DNA from: an uncultured Akkermansia sp.
GTDB taxonomy: Bacteria; Verrucomicrobiota; Verrucomicrobiia; Verrucomicrobiales; Akkermansiaceae
DNA length: 16,520 bases
Direction of reading: 5' to 3'
NCBI GenBank assembly: GCA_904501915.1
Contig: CAJGCV010000042.1
Location: 1-16,520, forward strand
Below the pieces are notes generated by a model that was not told the DNA's origin, made no database searches, and worked only from the letters and a program-made list of their open reading frames with translations. Made by a program: the position numbers and the translations under genes. Of this stretch, positions 7,003 through 13,631 are shown piece by piece. Numbering within the stretch: position 1 is the first letter of the stretch; each line of letters begins with the position of its first letter.

Positions 7003-7057
7003 GAAAAATCCGCAGTAATATCATGGAAAAATCCGCAGTGTTACTGCGGATTTTTCC
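7003..7057. terminator. strong hairpin with an extra copy of one arm
   Basis: A perfect 15-bp stem (7025-7039 with 7043-7057, 3-base loop) with A-rich and T-rich arms could end transcripts in either direction. The 14-base arm GAAAAATCCGCAGT is also present in direct orientation at 7003-7016, so the inverted arm at 7043-7056 can pair with either copy. It insulates the ATPase promoter from transcription coming from the genes to the right. Confidence 0.6.
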
Positions 7058-7157
7058 GTTTAATTCACAATAGGCCTACTGTAAAGCTATTACAAATGGA
7101 ACATTTTTCACAACAATCCGTCTTTTCGCCATTTTCACAGTAAATTCACCCAATTTT

Positions 7158-7472
7158 TCATTTCAAGGGCACAATAGTGAATGGGAGTCTCTCATTATCA
7201 TCGTAATGCCCGAAGACATGCTGGTCAATAAGGGGCGCCATGCCTGAGGCAGGGGTAAGGAAATCCAGTTTCCAGGAGGAAAAGCCGACACCGTCTGCAA
7301 TATCCGGGTCATTATGGTCCTGCCCTCGGATAAACCCTTCCTCTTCACCGCTAAGAGCAACCTGTACTATCACGATTACACGTTCCACGAGCTCTACCGC
7401 CGCGAAACACCGCAGGGAGCCTGCTGGTATAACGAAAACCGACCGGATACCCTGTACCCGGTCGGTGAATAA
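7158..7472 (+). pseudogene. decayed gene of unknown function with an in-frame stop
   Basis: The 534-base stretch 6956-7489 holds no intact gene. Within it, one plus-strand frame looks coding from about 7158 to TAA at 7470-7472, broken only by TGA at 7245-7247. Before the stop I read GHNSEWESLIIIVMPEDMLV; after it, KEIQFPGGKADTV, SDKPFLFTAKSNLYYHDYTF and ACWYNENRPDTLYPVGE. The 3' half has codon choice like the housekeeping genes (TTC CTC TTC ACC, AGC AAC CTG TAC). There is no convincing start or ribosome binding site. I do not recognise the family. A short product from ATG 7314 (52 residues) is possible. The AT-rich part 7058-7157 shows nothing clear. The opposite-strand frame over 7158-7388 is probably a shadow. 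Confidence 0.45.
7431..7466 (-). terminator. terminator of the small exported-protein gene
   Basis: A 9-bp GC-rich stem (7438-7446 with 7458-7466, 11-base loop) lies 24 bases after the minus-strand stop at 7490. It is followed on that strand by TTTTCGTT. The hairpin overlaps the 3' end of the plus-strand pseudogene. Confidence 0.55.
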
Positions 7473-7489
7473 AAGCGTTTCCGGCGGCC

Positions 7490-7924
7490 TCAGCCCTGGG
7501 GCTGAAGCTCTACCTCCATGAAATGGCGCAGCTTCTCACTGCCGTAATAATCATTCTCGCGAATGCGCCCCAGGGCAGTCTGAGTGCGGGCTCCATTCAC
7601 GAATATCATGGGCAGCAGCCTGGTCATGAACAAATTCTGCGTGGCTGCATCGGCCTCGCCAATGGAGTTCACCTTATCCACAGCCTGCTGCATGCGGATA
7701 TGAAGCGGTTTGAGTTTTTCAGCTGCGGCATCAGCGGACTGCGTATCCTGGATACTCTCGTAGGTGGTCAGCACATCGTTCATCGCAGCAAGGCAATCAT
7801 CTATCATCCTTGCAGTCTCCTCCACCGGGCGGGCAAAAGGAGCATCAACAGGCGTCTGAATTGCCTGGAGCATCGGGCTGCAAAGCAGACCCGCGGCAAG
7901 TATCAGTGCGGATTTCATCATCAT
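7490..7924 (-). CDS. small exported helical protein, unknown function
   Basis: The frame gives 144 residues from the first of three consecutive ATG codons (7924, 7921, 7918). The third fits best as the start of a signal peptide: MKSALILAAGLLCSPMLQA, with cleavage probably after LQA. There is no lipobox cysteine at the cleavage point. The mature part, about 120 residues, is rich in Ala, Glu, Leu, Met and Asp, predicted helical by composition, with no cysteine except one near the start (DDCLAAMND). It is probably periplasmic. I recognise no family. Its start codon lies 10 bases after the T-run of the terminator of the upstream carboxyltransferase gene, so expression may depend on read-through or on a promoter I cannot see. 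Confidence 0.7.
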   Translation of the reverse strand: MMMKSALILAAGLLCSPMLQAIQTPVDAPFARPVEETARMIDDCLAAMNDVLTTYESIQDTQSADAAAEKLKPLHIRMQQAVDKVNSIGEADAATQNLFMTRLLPMIFVNGARTQTALGRIRENDYYGSEKLRHFMEVELQPQG

Positions 7925-7934
7925 ATGTCTATTT

Positions 7935-7975
7935 AAAAAAGACGCTGCGTTTCCGGACGTGGGAAGCGCAGCGTC
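7935..7975 (-). terminator. terminator of the carboxyltransferase gene
   Basis: A stem of about 14 bp (7941-7954 with 7962-7975, one G-U pair, 7-base loop) is followed on the minus strand by six Ts (7935-7940). It lies 23 bases after the carboxyltransferase stop and ends 10 bases before the first ATG of the next gene. Confidence 0.85.
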
Positions 7976-7998
7976 GAAAGAGGTTACACCAGAGTCTA

Positions 7999-9498
7999 TT
8001 ACTTCTCCTCGATGGTGACGTCGTACTCGCGGCCCATGATATTGAGCTTCATGTTGCGGCCGGAAATGGCGGCAGCCACACCCACGGTGGAGAGGGCGGC
8101 GGGAGCGCCGAAGTTCTCCTGCTTGGGAGTGGTGGGCGGCTCGGGCTTCTTGCCAGCGTAGTAGTCCTCAAGCTGCTGCGGGAACATGCAGTAGATGACG
8201 CAGTTCTCGTCTGTAGCGGGCATACCCTTGGCGGCGAGCTTGTCGCGCAGGTCCTGCATGCCGGGCTTGATGAGGTCGGCGGGGCGGCAGGTGATGGGTT
8301 CCTTGCCCATCTTCTTGGCGCACATGGCCTGCAGCTCGGGATCCACGGGGGCGGGAGTGCGGCCATAGTAGCCCAGAGCCACGTCGGCGCACTGCGGGGT
8401 GATGTTCTTCCAACGGCCGAACTTCACGTTCATCATAGCCTGCACACCCACAATCTGAGAGGTGGGGGTTACCAGCGGAATCCAACCCAGAGCCTCGCGC
8501 ACCACGGGAATTTCGGCGAACACTTCCTCGAACTTGTCGGTCATGTTCATTTCCTTGAGCTGGCTGCGGAAGTTGGAAAGCATGCCGCCGGGTACCTGGT
8601 AGCGCAGCGTGTCGCTGTTCACGATTTCGTTGGCGTGGCTGGTGAAGCGGGAAAGGCTGTCGTACACCGGCTGCAGCATGGCGGAGATGTCGGAGAGCTT
8701 CTTCTTGAAGTCAGCCTCGTCCTCCAGCTTGGGAGCGCGCTCGTAGCCGTTCATGAGGGCGAGCATGCGCATGCAGTCCGGCTGGCCGGTACCGTTGGCG
8801 AAGGGAGCAATGGACACGTCCACGGCGTCTGCACCGGCGTTGATGCCGGCCACGTAGGTGGCAGCACCCAGACCGGCGGTCTCGTGGGTGTGAATCCACA
8901 CGGGCAGGTTACAGGCCTTCTTGATGGCTTCGGTCAGGGCTGCGGTCTCAGCCGGGGGAATCAGACCAGCCATATCCTTGATGACGATGGCATCTGCGCC
9001 CATGTCGGCGATTTCCTTGGCCAGGTTGGCGAAGTACTCGAGGTTGTGCACCGGGGAAGTGGTGTAGCAGATAGTGCCGTGTGCCTGGGCACCGGCTTCC
9101 TTGGCAGCCTTGATGGAGGTGCGCATGTTCTGCGGGTCGTTCAGGCAGTCGAAGATACGGAAGATGTTCATGCCGTGCTTGGCACTCAGCTTCACGAAGG
9201 CTTCCACCACGTCATCAGCGTAGTGAGTGTAGCCCACCAGGTTCTGACCGCGCAGCAGCATCATGTGCGGGGTCTTAGGAGCCAGCTTCTTAAGGGTATC
9301 CAGACGATCGAACGGGTGCTCGCCGAGGAAGCGGAGACCGGAGTCGATGGAAGCGCCACCCCAGGTTTCCAGAGCGGAGAAGCCCATGGTGTCCAGGATA
9401 GGGGCGATTTCGAGCATCTGCTCGGTGGACATGCGGGTGGCTGCCAGAGACTGGTGGCCGTCGCGCAGTACGGTGCAGTTGAATGTTGCGGGTTTCAT
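7999..9498 (-). CDS. carboxyltransferase subunit (transcarboxylase 5S / OadA-PycB type), no biotin domain
   Basis: This 499-residue cytoplasmic enzyme belongs to the HMGL-like carboxyltransferase family. The metal and catalytic residues are in place: D13 in LRDGHQSLAATRM, K174 in VIKDMAGL (the lysine carbamylated in relatives), and H203/H205 in IHTHETAGLG. QVPGGMLSNFRSQL and LVTPTSQIVG mark the C-terminal PYC-OadA part. Oxaloacetate decarboxylase alpha usually ends with a biotinyl domain carrying AMKM; here the protein stops after GREYDVTIEEK. That end and the length match the 5S subunit of methylmalonyl-CoA:pyruvate transcarboxylase (about 505 residues), whose biotin is on a separate 1.3S protein. 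It probably moves CO2 between a biotin carrier and pyruvate/oxaloacetate, possibly in propionate formation. No partner subunit is in the window. Confidence 0.9.
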   Translation of the reverse strand: MKPATFNCTVLRDGHQSLAATRMSTEQMLEIAPILDTMGFSALETWGGASIDSGLRFLGEHPFDRLDTLKKLAPKTPHMMLLRGQNLVGYTHYADDVVEAFVKLSAKHGMNIFRIFDCLNDPQNMRTSIKAAKEAGAQAHGTICYTTSPVHNLEYFANLAKEIADMGADAIVIKDMAGLIPPAETAALTEAIKKACNLPVWIHTHETAGLGAATYVAGINAGADAVDVSIAPFANGTGQPDCMRMLALMNGYERAPKLEDEADFKKKLSDISAMLQPVYDSLSRFTSHANEIVNSDTLRYQVPGGMLSNFRSQLKEMNMTDKFEEVFAEIPVVREALGWIPLVTPTSQIVGVQAMMNVKFGRWKNITPQCADVALGYYGRTPAPVDPELQAMCAKKMGKEPITCRPADLIKPGMQDLRDKLAAKGMPATDENCVIYCMFPQQLEDYYAGKKPEPPTTPKQENFGAPAALSTVGVAAAISGRNMKLNIMGREYDVTIEEK

Positions 9499-9538
9499 AT
9501 CTTAAAAAATGGGTAAAAACGCGTGATTCTACGCGGCT

Positions 9539-9568
9539 ATCGTACCACAAAAACAGCTTTCGCGTCAA
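9539..9568 (-). promoter_or_regulatory. promoter of the carboxyltransferase gene
   Basis: On the minus strand, TTGACG (9563-9568) and TACGAT (9539-9544) are 18 bases apart. The predicted start near 9532 gives a leader of about 34 bases ending in an A/T-rich run before the ATG, with no Shine-Dalgarno. Confidence 0.55.
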
Positions 9569-9660
9569 GCAACTAATGCAGAAGCGCAGAAAATTATCGC
9601 AAAGGCTTGCTTTTTCACCCCACACGGAACCATTTATGCACCGCACAGAGAAGATTATTC

Positions 9661-9689
9661 TTGGCTATTGTAGCGAAAGGTGATAGTAT
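9661..9689 (+). promoter_or_regulatory. promoter of the Usp operon (leaderless geometry)
   Basis: TTGGCT (9661-9666) and TAGTAT (9684-9689) are 17 bases apart. Six bases separate the -10 box from the ATG at 9696, so transcription would begin at the start codon. Confidence 0.45.
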
Positions 9690-9695
9690 GACGGC

Positions 9696-10202
9696 ATGGT
9701 CAGAATCTTAGCAGCAACCGATTTTTCAGAAGAAGGGCAGGCTGTGCTGGACTTTGCCGCCGAAATGGTGTGCAAGACCGGCGGCAAGATGTACCTGCTG
9801 CACGCAGTGGAGCCCTGCATCATAGATGCAGCAGGGAGTCTTTCCGGCGGTAGCAGCATGGGTGCGGGAGATATACCCGGCAACCTGCCCAATGTAGATT
9901 ACCAGCGCATGGATGCCAGCCAGGCGGTACTTGCCATTGCAGATGCCCGCGCCAAACAGCTGGGCGAACACATCAGCAAGAAATGGGGCATCCCGGTTTA
10001 CGCCAAGGCAGAAGAAAGTGATGACATTGTGGACTGTGTACACCAGTTCTGCAACCGCCACAACATCACCCAGCTGGTAATCGGCAACCGCCATCATTCC
10101 CTGCTCACCTCCATTCTGCTGGGCAACACCGCAGAAAAGCTGGTACGTGCCGCCAGTATTCCGGTCACAGTAGTACCCTGCGGCCCCAACTCCAAGCACT
10201 GA
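9696..10202 (+). CDS. universal stress protein (UspA family)
   Basis: This is a single-domain Usp of 168 residues, slightly long because of an insert (about 45-75) rich in Gly and Ser. The family opening VRILAATDFSEEGQAVLDFAAEMV is clear (I quote VRILAATDFSEEG), with LLHAVEP at the end of the second strand and LVIGNRHHSLLTSILLGNTA at about 128-147. ATP-binding members have G-x2-G-x9-G-S/T; here the second glycine is His and the end is G-N-T, so nucleotide binding is uncertain. Usp proteins are cytoplasmic stress-survival factors. It is the first gene of a five-gene operon; its TGA overlaps the ATG of ymdB by one base. Confidence 0.9.
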   Translation: MVRILAATDFSEEGQAVLDFAAEMVCKTGGKMYLLHAVEPCIIDAAGSLSGGSSMGAGDIPGNLPNVDYQRMDASQAVLAIADARAKQLGEHISKKWGIPVYAKAEESDDIVDCVHQFCNRHNITQLVIGNRHHSLLTSILLGNTAEKLVRAASIPVTVVPCGPNSKH

Positions 10203-10993
10203 TGGTCATCCTCTTTCTGGGAGACGTAGTGGGCGAACCAGGACGCTGCGCCCTGTATAAAGCTCTGCCTGAACTCCGGGCCGAGTACGGGGTGGATGCA
10301 GTCATCGTCAACGGAGAAAACGCAGCAGGCGGCAAAGGCATCATCCCACGCCTGGCGCGGGAGTTCCAGGAAAACGGGGTGGACGTCATCACCCTGGGAG
10401 ACCACGTATGGGATCAATCTGACCTGATTCCCTGGCTTCCGGAAGCACCCACCGTCCTGCGCCCCTTCAACCTGCAGCCCGGAACCCCCGGCTTCGGCAG
10501 CTGCATCATTGACACCCCGGCAGGAAAACTGGGTGTGCTGTGTCTGCAGGGGCGCACCTTCATGCGCCCCGGGGCAGAAAACCCGTTCACACAAGGGTAC
10601 GACGAAGCACAACGGCTCCGCGAAGCCGGAGCACAGGCCATACTGGTGGATTTCCACGGAGAAACCACCAGCGAGAAAATAGCCATGGGATACCGCATGG
10701 ATGGTGTTGCAAGCGCCGTAGTCGGCACGCACACACACGTGCAGACAGCAGATGACCGCATCTTACCGGGCGGCACGGCTTACCTGACCGATGCCGGCAT
10801 GTGCGGCAGTCTGAATGGCGTTATCGGACGCGACGCAGACTGCGTACTCATGGGGCTTATCACCAACCTGCCCAACCGTTTCCCGATAGCCGGCTTCCCA
10901 GCCATGGTGAACGGCGTCATTGTAGAGATAGACACGCAGAGCGGCAGAGCAACCCGGATGGAACGCATTACCCGCATATACGACGAAAAATGA
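10202..10993 (+). CDS. ymdB: YmdB-family metallophosphoesterase (TIGR00282)
   Basis: This 263-residue protein has the usual length for the family. The metal-binding motifs occur in order: GDVVG at 7-11 (D8), VNGENAAGGKGI at 36-47 (E39, N40), GDHVWD at 66-71 (D67, H68), VDFHGETTSEK at 149-159 (H152) and GTHTHVQTAD at 175-184 (H177, H179). The Bacillus protein hydrolyses 2',3'-cyclic nucleotides and influences RNA turnover and developmental decisions; the same activity is inferred here. It is cytoplasmic, with no signal or membrane segment. It is coupled to usp on the 5' side and overlaps tcdA by 1-4 bases on the 3' side, so the three are probably co-translated. This family is distinct from the calcineurin-type metallophosphoesterase at the end of the operon. 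Confidence 0.93.
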   Translation: MVILFLGDVVGEPGRCALYKALPELRAEYGVDAVIVNGENAAGGKGIIPRLAREFQENGVDVITLGDHVWDQSDLIPWLPEAPTVLRPFNLQPGTPGFGSCIIDTPAGKLGVLCLQGRTFMRPGAENPFTQGYDEAQRLREAGAQAILVDFHGETTSEKIAMGYRMDGVASAVVGTHTHVQTADDRILPGGTAYLTDAGMCGSLNGVIGRDADCVLMGLITNLPNRFPIAGFPAMVNGVIVEIDTQSGRATRMERITRIYDEK

Positions 10994-11769
10994 TGGATGT
11001 GGAACGATTTGGCGGCATAGCCCGCCTGTATGGAACAGCCCCGGCAGAACGGCTCAGCAAGGCACGTGTGGCAGTAGTCGGTATCGGGGGAGTAGGCTCA
11101 TGGGCAGCCGAAGCCCTTGCCCGCAGTGGAGTAGGCACCATCATCCTGCTGGACATGGATGACCTCTGCATCACCAACACCAACCGCCAGATACACGCGC
11201 TGGACGGCAACTACGGCAGAACCAAGGTAGAAGCCATGGGAGAGCGGCTGCGCGCCATCAATCCCGCCATTCAGGTAGAAGAAGTCATGGCCTTTTACAC
11301 CGTTTCCAGACCGGAACGACTCTTCGATACCCAGCCGGATGTGGTCATCGATGCCATTGACAGCATGCGACCGAAAGCTCATCTCATAGCCGAGTGTTAC
11401 AAGCGCAACGTGCCGCTCGTCACATGCGGCGGCGCAGGCGGCCGCATAGATGCCAGCTGCATTGCCGTGGCAGACCTTGCCCGCAGCGGAGGGGACAACA
11501 TGCTCTCCCAGCTGCGCAAAACCCTGCGCAAAGAATACGGACTTCCCCTGCAGGACAAATGCCCGGAAACCGGCATCCGTTGCGTCTACTCCCCCGAACG
11601 CCCGCGTTTCCCGAAGTGCGACGGCACCGTAAGCTGCGAACGCGAGGCACACCAGAAAGGCGGCATCGGCTGCGCCAGCGGCTTTGGTTCTGCCACCCAC
11701 ATTACCGGCACCTTCGGCTTCATGATGGCCGGAGAAACCCTTAACCTCTTAACTCAAAATCCCGCATGA
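10990..11769 (+). CDS. tcdA: tRNA threonylcarbamoyladenosine dehydratase TcdA
   Basis: TcdA (also called CsdL) uses ATP to cyclise the t6A modification at A37 of ANN-reading tRNAs. The 259 residues compare with about 268 in E. coli. MDVERFGGIARLYG is the family opening, VAVVGIGGVGSWAAEALARSG the nucleotide-binding E1-like motif (about 27-47; quoted in part as GIGGVGSWAAE), and LDMDDLCITNTNRQ the loop that binds ATP. DAIDSMRPKAHLI, GGAGGRIDA, and the late CERE and SATHITGTFGFMMAG follow. Start choices are ATG 10990 (overlapping the ymdB stop by 4 bases) or ATG 10993. Its 3' end overlaps the next gene by 4 bases (ATGA). An open frame further upstream to 10801 is a by-product of the ymdB sequence. 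Confidence 0.95.
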   Translation: MMDVERFGGIARLYGTAPAERLSKARVAVVGIGGVGSWAAEALARSGVGTIILLDMDDLCITNTNRQIHALDGNYGRTKVEAMGERLRAINPAIQVEEVMAFYTVSRPERLFDTQPDVVIDAIDSMRPKAHLIAECYKRNVPLVTCGGAGGRIDASCIAVADLARSGGDNMLSQLRKTLRKEYGLPLQDKCPETGIRCVYSPERPRFPKCDGTVSCEREAHQKGGIGCASGFGSATHITGTFGFMMAGETLNLLTQNPA

Positions 11770-12362
11770 AATTCAACGACCGCACCGCACGCGCTAACAA
11801 ACACACAGCCAAGACAGAAGCCAGATTTGAGAAAAAACCAGCCGCCACCATTGTGGTGAAGCCACGGCCGGAAGGAGACTTGCAGGACATTCTGGCAGAT
11901 CAGCCGCAAGGATTGTACCTGGTGCTCGACTGCGTGCAGGACCCGCACAATCTGGGTGCCATTCTGCGCACTGCAGATGGCGCCGGGGTGGCTGCCGTCA
12001 TTGCACCGAAAGACAAATCCGTGGGGATTACAGAAACCGTGCTCCGTGTCTCTGTTGGTGCAGCAGAAAATGTACCTTTCGTTCAGGTGACTAACCTGGC
12101 ACGCACCATGAAACAAATGAAAGATGCCGGCATCTGGTTTGTGGGCACGTCTGACCACGGTGACCGCTCGCTCTACGATATAGATTTCAAGGGCGGCATT
12201 GCCCTGGTCATGGGTGCAGAAGGCGACGGCATGCGCCGGCTTACTGAAGAGAACTGCGATTTCCTGGTACGCATTCCCATGGCTGGCAAAGTGCCGTGTC
12301 TGAACGTATCTGTGGCCACAGGCGTCTGCCTGTACGAAGCAGTCCGCCAGCGCAATCTGTAA
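11766..12362 (+). CDS. SpoU (TrmH) family RNA 2'-O-methyltransferase, RlmB-like
   Basis: This 198-residue SPOUT enzyme shows all three family motifs. Motif 1 is VLDCVQDPHNLGAILRTADG at 53-72 (N62, R68); motif 2 is VMGAEGDGMRRL at 148-159; motif 3 is VPCLNVSVATGVCLYEA at 176-192. It methylates a ribose 2'-OH in rRNA or tRNA using SAM. The motifs are closest in style to RlmB (23S G2251), but RlmB is about 245 residues with an N-terminal L30-like domain. Here the N terminus is only about 45 residues, rich in Lys, Arg and Thr, so RNA recognition must differ or use that basic tail. The target base is unknown. The start overlaps the tcdA stop by 4 bases; the next gene begins 7 bases after its stop. 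Confidence 0.9.
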   Translation: MKFNDRTARANKHTAKTEARFEKKPAATIVVKPRPEGDLQDILADQPQGLYLVLDCVQDPHNLGAILRTADGAGVAAVIAPKDKSVGITETVLRVSVGAAENVPFVQVTNLARTMKQMKDAGIWFVGTSDHGDRSLYDIDFKGGIALVMGAEGDGMRRLTEENCDFLVRIPMAGKVPCLNVSVATGVCLYEAVRQRNL

Positions 12363-12369
12363 TTCCCCC

Positions 12370-13179
12370 ATGGGCTGCATCATCGACATAGAGCCGCCGC
12401 CCGGCGCACTTGTCCGTTTCATCTCCGACCTGCACCTGGGGCACGAGCGCTGCGAAGCACCCGCAGTCAGCGAGCTTGCCCCATTGTTGCGCGGCATCAG
12501 CATTCTGGTTGTAGTGGGTGACCTGGCAGAAACCCGCAAATGCGACTGGCAGGAGCGCGGCATGGCAGCGCGGGAAGAACTGAGACGCCTCTGCCGGGAC
12601 GCAGGCGTGCAACTGGTCGAAATATCCGGCAACCATGACCCGGACACCCCCGCCCTGCTCGCCAGATTCTGGGGCGGCAGAGTCATTGCCATGCATGGGC
12701 ACGCGCTCTACAAGGAAGTAGCCCCCTGGAGCTGGGAATACCTCCGCAACAAACAAGCCTGCAGGGAACTCATCTCCCGCTACGCGGATGCAGACACCCA
12801 CCTGGAAAGCAGACTGGAGCTTTCACGCGCCATGTGCCAGCTCACTCCGCCCATTCTGCGACGCGAAGGCATACGGAATCCGCTGCTGCGGGGATTCATG
12901 CACTGCTTCTGGCCGCCGCAGCGCCCGCTGGGCATTGTGTGGAGCTGGTTAACCTGCGCGCGACGTTGCGAATACTTCGCCCGGCGCTTTTTCCCGGCTG
13001 CAGAGATTGTCATCTTCGGGCATCTGCACCGTTTCGGCAACTGGCAGTTCGGCCCCCGCCGGATTCTCAATACTGGCGCCTGGTTCAAGCATGCCACGCC
13101 GTACGTGATTGATATAAAGGATGCTCAGCTCCTCAGCTATAAAAAAGCAACCGAATTCGGCATACCCATGCCAAACTGA
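12370..13179 (+). CDS. calcineurin-like metallophosphoesterase
   Basis: This protein has 269 residues with the full set of calcineurin-type motifs: SDLHLGH at 19-25 (D20, H22), GDLAE at 50-54 (D51), GNHD at 87-90, HGHA at 109-112 and GHLH at 217-220. It should bind two metal ions and cleave a phosphomonoester or diester. A Trp- and Arg-rich stretch at about 175-205 (CFWPPQRPLGIVWSWLTCAR) could contact membrane or lipid, but I see no clear transmembrane helix. It is not recognisable as LpxH or another named enzyme, so the substrate is open. It closes the Usp-YmdB-TcdA-SpoU operon. Confidence 0.88.
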   Translation: MGCIIDIEPPPGALVRFISDLHLGHERCEAPAVSELAPLLRGISILVVVGDLAETRKCDWQERGMAAREELRRLCRDAGVQLVEISGNHDPDTPALLARFWGGRVIAMHGHALYKEVAPWSWEYLRNKQACRELISRYADADTHLESRLELSRAMCQLTPPILRREGIRNPLLRGFMHCFWPPQRPLGIVWSWLTCARRCEYFARRFFPAAEIVIFGHLHRFGNWQFGPRRILNTGAWFKHATPYVIDIKDAQLLSYKKATEFGIPMPN

Positions 13180-13190
13180 CTCATTTTTTT
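13159..13190 (+). terminator. weak terminator candidate after the metallophosphoesterase
   Basis: A 5-bp stem (GGCAT 13159-13163 with ATGCC 13168-13172) overlaps the end of the gene. A seven-T run follows at 13184-13190, but 11 bases separate stem and run, so termination may be inefficient. Confidence 0.3.
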
Positions 13191-13210
13191 GAAAGAAACG
13201 TATTTATTGC

Positions 13211-13239
13211 TTGCGTTGAGGATTTTAGGATGATATATT
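13211..13239 (+). promoter_or_regulatory. promoter of the HU gene
   Basis: TTGCGT (13211-13216) and TATATT (13234-13239) are 17 bases apart. The start near 13246 gives a leader of about 23 bases without a Shine-Dalgarno sequence. Confidence 0.55.
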
Positions 13240-13268
13240 CCACCCGTTACTTCAACCTCTTGCACGTT

Positions 13269-13535
13269 ATGAACAAAACTCAACTTATCGACGCTATCCA
13301 GAAGGAACTGGGTCCGGACGCCACCAAGAAATGCGCAGCCGATGCTCTGAACGCTACGCTTGCCGCCATCTCCAAGGCCGTGGCAACCGAGAAGGTGCAG
13401 CTTGTCGGCTTCGGCACTTTCGAGACCAAGACCCGCCCTGCCCGTACTGGTCGCAATCCCCGCACCGGCGAGACCATGACCATCCCCGCCAGCACGGTGG
13501 TAAGCTTCAAGGCTTCCTCCGCTCTGAAGGGCTAA
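13269..13535 (+). CDS. HU-family DNA-binding protein
   Basis: This 88-residue protein is a typical HU/IHF monomer (usual length about 90). It begins MNKTQLIDAIQKELG, carries the core VQLVGFGTFETKTRPARTGRNP (GFGTF then the R-x-x-R-x-GRNP turn into the DNA-clasping arm), and ends VVSFKASSALKG. It should dimerise and bend DNA in the nucleoid. The frame is open upstream to 13230, but this adds sequence overlapping the -10 box, and the family start is MNKTQL at 13269. It is monocistronic, with its own promoter and a strong terminator. HU rather than IHF is preferred because it stands alone and has a plain N terminus; the distinction is not certain. Confidence 0.95.
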   Translation: MNKTQLIDAIQKELGPDATKKCAADALNATLAAISKAVATEKVQLVGFGTFETKTRPARTGRNPRTGETMTIPASTVVSFKASSALKG

Positions 13536-13556
13536 GTCAGCCGCACAGGATTTACA

Positions 13557-13588
13557 AAAAACCCGGTTCTTCAACGAACCGGGTTTTT
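13557..13588. terminator. bidirectional terminator between HU and bioD
   Basis: A 13-bp stem (13557-13569 with 13576-13588, 6-base loop) has five As on one side and five Ts on the other. It ends the HU transcript on the plus strand and can end the cdaA-bioD transcript on the minus strand. Confidence 0.85.
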
Positions 13589-13631
13589 ATGTTCCGGGAA
13601 CTTCTGATAAGCCTCCTATCCTCAAAAAAAA

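Noticed and set aside
7241..7251. In-frame TGA in a small TGCC-TGA-GGCA hairpin as a selenocysteine codon
   Set aside because: A bacterial SECIS is a larger stem-loop just after the TGA; only a 4-bp stem centred on it is seen, and the gene looks decayed.
7158..7388. 76-codon minus-strand frame with protein-like text
   Set aside because: Codon use is less host-like than the opposing plus-strand frame. Only one strand is likely to be coding; I kept the plus strand, with some doubt.
7810..9516. 568-codon plus-strand frame antisense to the carboxyltransferase gene
   Set aside because: It mirrors a strongly conserved enzyme gene. Its His-, Val- and Gly-rich product has no recognisable motif.
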